From Deltaproteobacteria bacterium (GTDB lineage Bacteria; Desulfobacterota; Desulfobulbia; Desulfobulbales; SURF-16), in assembly GCA_029939635.1 (NCBI GenBank), contig JAOZSN010000092.1:1-11878 (forward strand): DNA of 11,878 bases, read 5' to 3'. This document shows, one piece after another, positions 6,424 through 11,878 of the stretch (positions are counted from its first letter, which is position 1; every line of letters begins with the position of its first letter). Under the pieces are notes generated by a model. The model ran no database searches and was not told the DNA's origin. It saw only the letters and a list, made by a program, of their open reading frames with translations. Both the position numbers and the translations under genes were made by a program.

Positions 6424-8205
6424 TTATTTCATCCACCAGGTCATTAAGGCCTGGAAGGGTGAATAGTATAAGGGTGCTGTTTCAGGTTTAGTAAATTTAT
6501 TCCAATAGACCACTCGCCAATTGGAGGTGTACCAGTTGGGTACGACATAATAGCCGTACCAGAGCACCCTGTCCAGGGCTCGGCAGCTGGTGACCAGTTC
6601 TTGCTGGCTGTTGGCGTAGACAATTTTATTTACCAAGGCATCCACCACCTCGGATTTGATGCCAGCATAATTGCGGGAACCGTGTTGATCTGCGGCAGGG
6701 GTGCACCACATCATGCGTTGTTCATTGCCTGGTGATTGGGACTGGCCAAAGACATTGACCATCATGTCAAAATCAAAGGTGCGCATGTTACGGATGTAGA
6801 GTGTCATGTCAATGGTCCGGTAATGTGCCGTGATGCCGAGCTTTTGCAGGTTGCGGGCATAGGGGGCCATGACCCGTTCAAAAGCTGGGGAGGCCAGCAT
6901 GATCTCAAATTCCAGGGGTTGGCCCTTGTCATTACGTAAGGCACCGTCGCGATACTGCCAGCCAGCCTCGGCCAGTAGTTTCTTGGCTAACCGGAGATTG
7001 TTGCGTACATCTCCTGGTTTGCCGGAGGGTATAGGGGTCAGGGGTGTGGTGAATATCTCTTTTGGCAGTTGCTGTCGCCATGGTTCTAAAAGGGCAAGCT
7101 CGGCTGCACTGGGTAGATCTGGGGCTGCATAGATTGAATTGCTGAAATAACTATAGCTTTGGGTGTACTGACCAAAGAAGAGACTCTTGTTGGTCCAGGA
7201 AAAGTCAAAGGCCAGCCCTAAGGCACGGCGTACCTTGGCATCGGCAAAAATGGCCTTACGGGTGTTAAAAACAAAACCCTGCATACCAGCATTTTGCTGG
7301 TGGATAAGATATTCCTTGATGACCTGGCCGGAATCAAATTTTTCGCCCACCATATCACGAGCCCATTGCTTGGCAATATTGATGTGCATAAAATCAAACT
7401 CGTTTGCCTTAAAGGCCTCCACTGAGACGATTTGATCCTTGAAAAATTTGAAGGTAATGGTCTCAAAATTATACATACCGCGTCGCACCGCCAGATCTTT
7501 GCCCCAGTAGTCAGGGTTCTTGCGGTAGGTGACGGTCTTGCCTATTTTGAAATTATCGACAACATAGGGCCCAGAACCCAGGGAAGGGGTAAGGCCCTTT
7601 TCTGCAAAGGGGTTAATAGAGCAATATTTTAGGGAAAAGATCGGCAATTCGCAGGCAATGATATGGACTTCACGGTTGGCCTGGGTAAAGTGAAAGCGTA
7701 GCTTATGGGCGCCAAGAACCTCAGCCCGTTCAATATCCTGAAAATAGGTGGCGTAAAAGGGGTGGGCCGTGGGGCCTTTGAAGGTATCCAGGGAGAATTT
7801 GACATCCTCGGCCGTCAGTGGAGAGTTGTCTGAAAAACGCGCCTCTTCACGTAAGGTGACCAGCATAGAAAGGCCGTCTTCGGCTAGCTTCATATCCTTG
7901 GCAATGAGGCCATAGCGGGCAAAGGGCTCGTCAAGGCTGGCCACACCCAGGGTCTCAAAGACAAGCTCGCTCATGCCATCCGGTGCTGTGCCTTTAAGGG
8001 TGTACGGGTTAAACTTATCAAAGCTGCCCAGGGAATGGAGGATGAGCTGGCCACCCTGTTTGGCCTGGGGAGAGGCATAGTCAAAATGGTGAAAATCTGC
8101 CCCATACTTGAGCTTGCCATCAATGGAGACACCATGGGCGGCCTGGCTGGTGGAGGGCAATAGGAGGGCAAAGAAAGTTATGAATGTAAAGGATAAGACG
8201 TGCAT
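6424..8205 (-). CDS. yejA: Periplasmic peptide-binding protein YejA (SBP family 5)
   Basis: Solute receptor that delivers peptides to the YejBEF importer; in enterobacteria this system takes up peptides including microcin C and affects resistance to antimicrobial peptides. It has 593 residues, close to the family's ~600. The N-terminus is a signal peptide: a hydrophobic run about 4-16, then a cleavage region around STSQAA at 18-23. No cysteine follows, so the product should be soluble in the periplasm, not a lipoprotein. The SBP_bac_5 fold is evident from HGVSIDGKLKYG, a FNPYTLKG stretch, LTAEDVKFSLDTFKG, GSGPYVVDNF and the C-terminal VVPNWY segment typical of YejA. The n-region has no Lys or Arg (MHVLSF), and an in-frame TAA lies ten codons upstream with no start codon between, so the start cannot be extended. 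No Shine-Dalgarno is visible. First gene of the operon; a CpxR-type box lies about 100 bases upstream. Confidence 0.94.
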   Translation of the reverse strand: MHVLSFTFITFFALLLPSTSQAAHGVSIDGKLKYGADFHHFDYASPQAKQGGQLILHSLGSFDKFNPYTLKGTAPDGMSELVFETLGVASLDEPFARYGLIAKDMKLAEDGLSMLVTLREEARFSDNSPLTAEDVKFSLDTFKGPTAHPFYATYFQDIERAEVLGAHKLRFHFTQANREVHIIACELPIFSLKYCSINPFAEKGLTPSLGSGPYVVDNFKIGKTVTYRKNPDYWGKDLAVRRGMYNFETITFKFFKDQIVSVEAFKANEFDFMHINIAKQWARDMVGEKFDSGQVIKEYLIHQQNAGMQGFVFNTRKAIFADAKVRRALGLAFDFSWTNKSLFFGQYTQSYSYFSNSIYAAPDLPSAAELALLEPWRQQLPKEIFTTPLTPIPSGKPGDVRNNLRLAKKLLAEAGWQYRDGALRNDKGQPLEFEIMLASPAFERVMAPYARNLQKLGITAHYRTIDMTLYIRNMRTFDFDMMVNVFGQSQSPGNEQRMMWCTPAADQHGSRNYAGIKSEVVDALVNKIVYANSQQELVTSCRALDRVLWYGYYVVPNWYTSNWRVVYWNKFTKPETAPLYYSPFQALMTWWMK

Positions 8206-8303
8206 TGAATAAAAGGGGCTGTGGGAGGAAAGGGATTAGTCTGTACGATGAACAAATTCTTTATACCACAGAGAATCTTTCCGCGCATCTTCTCAAGATG
8301 TAT

Positions 8304-8319
8304 GTAAAGTTATTGTAAA
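8304..8319 (+). promoter_or_regulatory. Candidate CpxR-binding box upstream of yejA
   Basis: GTAAA-GTTATT-GTAAA: two direct GTAAA half-sites separated by six bases, fitting the known CpxR consensus of GTAAA repeats with a short spacer. It lies 99 bases before the yejA ATG and, if TATAAA at 8260-8265 is the -10, is centred about 59 bases upstream of the inferred transcription start, a usual activator position for OmpR-family regulators. On the - strand it reads almost identically to the box in the cpxR upstream region. Confidence 0.6.
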
Positions 8320-8395
8320 AATCAACATGAAAATCCTTATCCTGTCTATTGGCAGACAAGTGGAGAATGGAAGTGCCAGCCCTGCAAGGGCAAAT

Positions 8396-8424
8396 ATCCG
8401 TGTTAATCTGTGTTCATCCGTGGT
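8396..8424. repeat. Period-10 repeat of the ATCCGTG type adjoining the kinase stop codon
   Basis: Successive units read ATCCGTG, TTAATCTGTG (8403-8412) and TTCATCCGTG (8413-8422), an imperfect 10-base tandem repeat ending two bases from the stop codon of the CpxA-like gene. Similar decamer strings are recalled from intergenic DNA of many unrelated bacteria, but this was not searched. A degenerate inverted copy is at 4153-4170. Confidence 0.6.
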
Positions 8425-8426
8425 TC

Positions 8427-9848
8427 TTAGGGGAACTCAGCTGGTAGTCTTATTTCAACCAACAGCCCACCGTACTTACCCTTTTTTGCCTCTATGGTGC
8501 CGCCATGCTGGACAATGGCTTGTTTGGCAATGGCCAGGCCGACACCTGTGCCGCCACTGTCGCGGTTCCGCGAATCTGATACCCGAAAGAATGGTTTAAA
8601 TATCTGTTCAAGATGCTCACTGGCCACGCCGGGGCCATGATCCTGGATGCTGATCAGTACCTGAGTATCGTTTTTGTTTATCTTGATTTCAACCGCACTG
8701 CCTGGGGCTGTATAGCGTAAGCCATTGCGGATCACATTTTCGAAGGCTCGGCTCAGCATCTCAGCAGAGCCAAGCACGGTGACGTCGTCACTTTTGAGTA
8801 TCTCAATATAGCGCTTGCTGCTGGTCGCCTCAAAATCAGCGTCTCGGACTATGGTGTTGAGTACTTCTGTCAGCTGTACCGGTTTTTTTGGTAGGTTATC
8901 CACATCACCCTCAATCCTGGTGAGGATAAGGAGTTTATCGATTAGTTCATTCAGGCGGTAGGATTCTTTTTCAATACGGTTCAGAAACGGTTCTGCCTCA
9001 CTGCATCGTTGACGGGCTAATTCCAAGGCAACATTTTGCCTGGTCAATGGCGATCGTAGTTCATGGGAAATATCACGCAGCAATCGTTTCTGGGACAAGA
9101 GTAAGGCCTGGGTACGCTGGGCCATGGTGTTAAAGTCGCGACTCAAGTCAGCAATCTCATTACCTTTGCCTCCCAGCAGGTCGATGCGGGTTGAAAAATC
9201 ACCCTTGGTCATTTGCTGGGTGGCGGTGCGCAGGCGGCGAATGGGGGCGGTGAGAGAGCGGGCCAAAAGGTAACAACCAGCTGCAGCAATAAGCAACATG
9301 ATTATTAGTGGTAAACCAAAGGGCTGGCGCAGGAAAGGTCGTGGTGGAAAAAGTTTTTTTCTATCACCCCGGGCAAAGATCGGCGCTCGTTTTAGGCGGT
9401 CTGTGGTGCCGACAATGATGAGGCTTTGTCCTTCTGTACTAAAGAGAGGCCTGGCAACCATAATTTTGCCTGGGGTTATACTGTGTTGCCTGGAATTGGA
9501 GTTACGGGCCTTTTCTGCCAGCCGGGCCGTAGCTGATGGTAAGCTGCGACCAGAAAGGGTCGTGTTGTCATCCTGCAGCAAAAATATGTGACTTAACCCT
9601 GGTCTTTCAACCTCGTGCAAATAATTGACTAGTTCAGCCTTACCACCATTTTTAAGGATCTTTACTGCTGCCAGACCGGTTATGGCCAGAGATTGGTTAA
9701 GGGCGCGAAGTTGATGGTGTTGTCTCTGCTTTTTCAGCTCACCGTAGGGGCCAATTTGGCCCAAAAAGGAGATCATCACAGTGGTGAAGCTGGCCAGTAG
9801 GGTGATAAGGACAAAGCTCACAAAGAGCTTAACAAAGAGGCTGCGCAT
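8427..9848 (-). CDS. cpxA: CpxA-like envelope-stress sensor histidine kinase
   Basis: Inner-membrane sensor kinase/phosphatase of the Cpx type, predicted to read periplasmic envelope state and phosphorylate the regulator encoded just upstream. In 473 residues: transmembrane helix 1 about 8-29, a periplasmic sensing region about 30-178, transmembrane helix 2 about 179-197, HAMP about 198-250, phosphoacceptor motif RDISHELRSPLTR with His262, and HATPase about 360-470 with Asn375, DHGPG 403-407 and GGTGVGLAIA 432-441. RDISHELRSPLTR closely resembles CpxA. Its ATG shares one base with the regulator stop (TAATG) and has a strong GGAGGAG ribosome-binding site, so the pair is co-translated. The gene ends two bases before a small decamer repeat. 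The periplasmic part is the least conserved portion, so the signal cannot be read from it. The cpxA name is by similarity and context; a related envelope sensor is the alternative. Confidence 0.85.
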   Translation of the reverse strand: MRSLFVKLFVSFVLITLLASFTTVMISFLGQIGPYGELKKQRQHHQLRALNQSLAITGLAAVKILKNGGKAELVNYLHEVERPGLSHIFLLQDDNTTLSGRSLPSATARLAEKARNSNSRQHSITPGKIMVARPLFSTEGQSLIIVGTTDRLKRAPIFARGDRKKLFPPRPFLRQPFGLPLIIMLLIAAAGCYLLARSLTAPIRRLRTATQQMTKGDFSTRIDLLGGKGNEIADLSRDFNTMAQRTQALLLSQKRLLRDISHELRSPLTRQNVALELARQRCSEAEPFLNRIEKESYRLNELIDKLLILTRIEGDVDNLPKKPVQLTEVLNTIVRDADFEATSSKRYIEILKSDDVTVLGSAEMLSRAFENVIRNGLRYTAPGSAVEIKINKNDTQVLISIQDHGPGVASEHLEQIFKPFFRVSDSRNRDSGGTGVGLAIAKQAIVQHGGTIEAKKGKYGGLLVEIRLPAEFP

Positions 9849-10561
9849 TACTCCTCCTGCTGGGCTTGGGTATAGAGATAACCAACGCTGCGCACGGTCT
9901 TGATCCGTTCGCGGCCATCTATCTGGTGACCTAGTTTTTTGCGTAGGCTGCTGACATGGACATCAATGCTGCGGTCAAAGCTGTCTAATGCACGGTGGAG
10001 GACTTTTTGGGTTAACTCCCCACGGCTTAATACCTGGCCCGCTTGCTGAACTAATTCATAGAGTAACGAAAATTCCACTGCCGTAACCTTGATAGTCTGG
10101 CCACCCTGTTTAACTGTTCTTGATCGAAGATCCACGACGATATCATCATAGACCAGCCGTTTCTGCTGAGCTGATGATTGCTGATGATTTATATTGGATC
10201 GACGTCTGATGGCATTAATGCGGGCTACCAATTCACGGGGATTAAAAGGCTTGGGGAGATAATCATCCGCCCCCATCTCCAGGCCAATAATGCGATCAAT
10301 ATCCTCGCCCCTGGCGGTCAGCATGAGTACTGGAACTTGAGAAGAGGTTCTGAGATGCCGAAGTAGTTCTAAGCCTGTCATGCCTGGTAACATGACATCA
10401 AGCACTACCAGGCAATAGTCACCAGTCAAGGCCGTTTTTAAGCCACTGTGGGGTTCATGCATCGTGTGTACTGTAAAGCCTTCTGGCTGGAGGAATTCAA
10501 CCAGTAACTGGCAAAGCTCTTTATCATCATCAATGACTAAAATTTTGTTCATGTGTTCCAT
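9848..10561 (-). CDS. cpxR: CpxR-like OmpR-family response regulator
   Basis: Cytoplasmic transcription factor of the Cpx pathway, activated by phosphorylation from the adjacent kinase. The 237 residues contain a receiver about 5-118 (acidic cluster at 11-13, phospho-Asp55 in VVLDVMLPG, Thr82, Lys104 in DDYLPKPFN) and an OmpR-type winged helix about 133-233, including LTQKVLHRALDSFDRSIDVH and the closing RSVGYLY. LTARGEDIDRIIGLEMGADDYLPKPFN-type spacing and the FDRSIDVHVSSLRKKL region strongly resemble CpxR. AAAGGA precedes the chosen ATG; a second ATG three codons in (10552) gives the classical MNKILVIDDD start and is equally plausible. It is the first gene of a two-gene operon and lies divergent to the CpxP-like operon, as in enterobacteria. 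Its promoter carries a matching CpxR-type box, so autoregulation is expected. Confidence 0.9.
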   Translation of the reverse strand: MEHMNKILVIDDDKELCQLLVEFLQPEGFTVHTMHEPHSGLKTALTGDYCLVVLDVMLPGMTGLELLRHLRTSSQVPVLMLTARGEDIDRIIGLEMGADDYLPKPFNPRELVARINAIRRRSNINHQQSSAQQKRLVYDDIVVDLRSRTVKQGGQTIKVTAVEFSLLYELVQQAGQVLSRGELTQKVLHRALDSFDRSIDVHVSSLRKKLGHQIDGRERIKTVRSVGYLYTQAQQEE

Positions 10562-10591
10562 GGGTTCCTTTGAGAATGTGTTTCTCCAGGG

Positions 10592-10620
10592 ATATTACTG
10601 TAGATTTTGCGACTGGTCAG
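10592..10620 (-). promoter_or_regulatory. Predicted cpxRA promoter
   Basis: On the - strand TAATAT (complement of 10592-10597) matches the -10 consensus at five of six positions. Seventeen bases upstream lies CTGACC (10615-10620), four of six for the -35. The inferred start near 10585 leaves a leader of about 24 bases carrying the AAAGGA ribosome-binding site. The CpxR-type box begins only four bases upstream of this -35. Confidence 0.55.
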
Positions 10621-10624
10621 TGGC

Positions 10625-10639
10625 TTTACATAACTTTAC
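10625..10639 (-). promoter_or_regulatory. CpxR-binding box in the divergent cpxR / cpxP-type intergenic region
   Basis: TTTACATAACTTTAC, read on the - strand as GTAAA-GTTAT-GTAAA, is an exact match to the CpxR consensus with its preferred five-base spacing. It lies next to the -35 of the predicted cpxRA promoter and is centred roughly 47 bases upstream of the inferred start, so it could drive autoactivation. On the other side, TTGACT at 10645-10650 is a possible -35 for the rightward operon, although no convincing -10 follows at 16-18 bases. Confidence 0.72.
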
Positions 10640-10714
10640 AAAACTTGACTCTCCCTTAACAGCAATCAGTGCAAAGCTGCTGTATTTTAGAGATGTACGC
10701 ATGATATTGGCCAA

Positions 10715-10728
10715 GAAATCATGATTTC
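10715..10728. repeat. Perfect 14-bp palindrome upstream of the proline-rich gene
   Basis: GAAATCATGATTTC is exactly self-complementary and lies 16 bases before the AAGGAGG ribosome-binding site of the gene starting at 10756. It could be an operator for a dimeric regulator or a feature of the leader RNA; nothing in the window says which. Confidence 0.4.
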
Positions 10729-10755
10729 CCCTACACTTTATACAAGGAGGCACCT

Positions 10756-11001
10756 ATGTCTGATAACACTATCTCAGCTTCTCAGCCAATGAAGCCCATG
10801 CAACCAACTGCACCAACTGGCGGCAATATTGAAAATCGTCAACCACCTGCCGAACCATCTCCTCCCTCAGCACCTGCAAATACTGGCGTTAATTATAGCA
10901 ATTTGCGCACTATGCAGGAGATTCTTGCTGAGTATAGTGATGTGTCAAATCTGAATAATGAAAACCAAACTGAGTTGACTTCCCGTCTGCACCAATCATG
11001 A
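10756..11001 (+). CDS. Small proline-rich protein of unknown function, in the CpxP-like operon
   Basis: An 81-residue protein I do not recognise. Residues 11-40 contain ten prolines in PM, PT, PP and PSPP contexts and are probably extended or disordered. Residues about 46-81 (starting NYSNLRTMQEILAEYSDV) are likely helical and end in a polar tail. There is no signal peptide, transmembrane segment or cysteine, so a cytoplasmic location is predicted. A strong AAGGAGG ribosome-binding site six bases before the ATG (10744-10750 region) argues that it is genuinely translated. It is the first gene downstream of the CpxR-type box on the + strand, and the CpxP-like gene follows 57 bases later in the same direction, so co-expression under envelope stress is inferred. 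Low sequence complexity may hide relatives from ordinary searches. Confidence 0.75.
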   Translation: MSDNTISASQPMKPMQPTAPTGGNIENRQPPAEPSPPSAPANTGVNYSNLRTMQEILAEYSDVSNLNNENQTELTSRLHQS

Positions 11002-11058
11002 TTGCTTGAACCAGGCGCCTTAGTCAATATTTCAGTGTAACAAAAAAAGGAGTTTATT

Positions 11059-11739
11059 ATGAAGCTAAGTATATGTATCCCATTGGTCATTATTGTTGTC
11101 AGTCTCGCTGCTTGGAGCGCCACCGCCCATGAATCGTATGTTGGAAAAGGGCGTGATGGCAGCAGGCATCTGAGTATGCTTAAGGAAGAGTTGAATCTTA
11201 CGGATGAACAAGTCATTGCTGTGCAGGAGGTATTTGCTGATAGAAAAAAAGTTATGGCTGATATTATTGCCGAACATGGCCTGAAAAAACAAGATTTAAG
11301 AAATATGCGGCACCAGTTACGTAAATTTCACCAACAGGGGCGCAAAAAATTGGCCGGTATGTTGAATAATGAGCAACAACGTGCCTTACGGGAAAATATT
11401 TTCCAGAATGAGCCGATGAAATTCATGGAGCTATCTACAGAAGAGAAGCTAGCCCGTTTGCAGATAGATTTAGGGCTGAATGTTGAAGAGGCCGGTGCTG
11501 TGCTTGATGTCTTAGCAGAGGGGAGGGCCTATCATGATGATGTGTTGATAGATGCAGGTTTAGATCTTGCCCAAATACAGGCTTTTCAGCAGGATATGGC
11601 CAGTCAGCGTGAGGATATGAAGCATAATTTAGCGAATGTGCTCAGCGAAGAACAAATGGTACTATTCAGAGAACTGCGGCGTGGTGACATGCAGCAGAGA
11701 GGTTGTGGGCCTCGTGGGTTATCTTTTATGGTTCAATAA
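11059..11739 (+). CDS. Periplasmic CpxP/Spy-like protein with two tandem LTxxQ-type domains
   Basis: Secreted helical protein of the CpxP/Spy class, whose members are periplasmic chaperones or inhibitors of CpxA signalling. Residues 1-23 form a signal peptide (basic start, hydrophobic core, cleavage after ATA). The mature part holds two copies of one helical unit, residues 38-113 and 131-206, which align without gaps over 76 positions with 19 identities. Each copy has an LTxxQ-like motif near both ends: LTDEQ 47-51 and LNNEQ 102-106 in the first, LNVEE 140-144 and LSEEQ 195-199 in the second. CpxP and Spy are about 160 residues with one such unit and act as dimers; at 226 residues this protein is an internal duplication. 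The C-terminus (QQRGCGPRG) has the only cysteine, at 216. AAAGGAG lies 6 bases before the ATG. Position divergent from cpxRA, with a CpxR-type box between, matches the enterobacterial cpxP locus. Confidence 0.87.
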   Translation: MKLSICIPLVIIVVSLAAWSATAHESYVGKGRDGSRHLSMLKEELNLTDEQVIAVQEVFADRKKVMADIIAEHGLKKQDLRNMRHQLRKFHQQGRKKLAGMLNNEQQRALRENIFQNEPMKFMELSTEEKLARLQIDLGLNVEEAGAVLDVLAEGRAYHDDVLIDAGLDLAQIQAFQQDMASQREDMKHNLANVLSEEQMVLFRELRRGDMQQRGCGPRGLSFMVQ

Positions 11740-11773
11740 CCACAAAGATGGTTTGTACGTGTTCATTTTGTTG

Positions 11774-11838
11774 CGTAGAGGCATAGAGAAATTTCTTCAT
11801 GAAAGGCTTGTTTTATGTCTCTACGGATTTTAGTTTTT
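11774..11838 (+). terminator. Probable intrinsic terminator of the CpxP-like operon
   Basis: CGTAGAGGCATA (11774-11785) pairs with TATGTCTCTACG (11814-11825) over 12 positions, with one G-U pair, around a 28-base loop that has some internal self-complementarity. GATTTTAGTTTTT follows, giving a T-rich tail. It lies 35 bases after the stop codon. The loop is longer than usual, so efficiency is uncertain. The remaining 40 bases of the window show no gene. Confidence 0.6.
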
Positions 11839-11878
11839 GAGGCCCTTAAGGAAGTTTAGTTGGCCGTTTCATAAACCT

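Larger units (their letters stand above)
8206..8426 (-). promoter_or_regulatory. yejA upstream region with candidate promoter
   Basis: This 221-bp gap between the cpxA-like stop and yejA holds no gene. On the - strand TATAAA (complement of 8260-8265) is a good -10 candidate; the base window 17 upstream (8283-8288) is a poor -35, as expected for an activator-dependent promoter. An alternative is TTGATT (8320-8325) with a weak TACATC -10, which would put the CpxR-type box between the two elements and imply repression. A perfect CATCTT-CTC-AAGATG hairpin lies at 8286-8300. A GCCCT-GCA-AGGGC hairpin at 8379-8391 follows the kinase gene but has no T-run, so it is only a weak terminator candidate. 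Confidence 0.45.

Noticed and set aside
8379..8391. GCCCT-GCA-AGGGC hairpin as terminator of the cpxRA operon
   Set aside because: A five-base stem without a following T-run on the - strand is too weak to call; mentioned only as part of the yejA upstream region.
8396..8424. Short CRISPR array
   Set aside because: The units are only 10 bases with no spacers and no cas genes nearby.
11013..11020. AGGCGCCT palindrome between the proline-rich gene and the CpxP-like gene
   Set aside because: Eight bases is short enough to occur by chance and nothing around it suggests a function.

Overview
The window looks like chromosomal DNA from a Gram-negative bacterium. It encodes a periplasmic peptide-binding protein, a Cpx-type envelope-stress system with a secreted CpxP/Spy-like protein, and inner-membrane sensors with periplasmic loops. 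Base composition is moderate, near 45-50% GC by eye. The c-di-GMP signalling genes and the kind of intergenic repeats present would fit a desulfobacterial (delta-proteobacterial) genome such as the Desulfobulbales. That placement is inference from general impression and was not tested. There is no tRNA, rRNA, CRISPR array, transposase gene or phage gene.

Layout. (1) 1-2447, + strand: the 3' part of a hybrid sensor kinase (cut by the window edge) overlapping by 4 bases a response regulator with an HD-GYP c-di-GMP phosphodiesterase domain; together they form a signalling pair. (2) 2448-2521: a 74-bp element with 16-bp imperfect inverted ends, sitting exactly after the HD-GYP stop codon between convergent genes. 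(3) 8205-2546, - strand: a complete yejA-yejB-yejE-yejF peptide ABC transporter operon (binding protein, two permeases, double ATPase). Its two larger intergenic gaps carry palindromic or repeat DNA. (4) 10561-8427, - strand: a CpxR-like regulator and CpxA-like kinase, overlapping by one base. (5) 10756-11739, + strand, divergent from cpxRA: an unrecognised 81-residue proline-rich protein, then a secreted CpxP/Spy-like protein containing two tandem copies of the fold, followed by a probable terminator.

How it fits together. The divergent cpxRA / cpxP layout matches the classical enterobacterial arrangement. The shared intergenic region holds a perfect CpxR-type box (two GTAAA half-sites separated by 5 bases, read on the - strand) next to a recognisable cpxR promoter. 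A second, near-identical box (6-base spacing) lies about 100 bases upstream of yejA. The simplest reading is one envelope-stress regulon on this segment: the CpxA-like sensor and CpxR-like regulator control their own operon, the periplasmic double-CpxP protein with its proline-rich partner, and the adjacent Yej peptide importer. The kinase/HD-GYP pair appears to be a separate c-di-GMP circuit.

The most interesting items are the internally duplicated CpxP-like protein, the unknown proline-rich gene placed between the Cpx promoter region and it, the predicted Cpx control of yejABEF, and several small dispersed repeats, one of which forms the leader of yejB.
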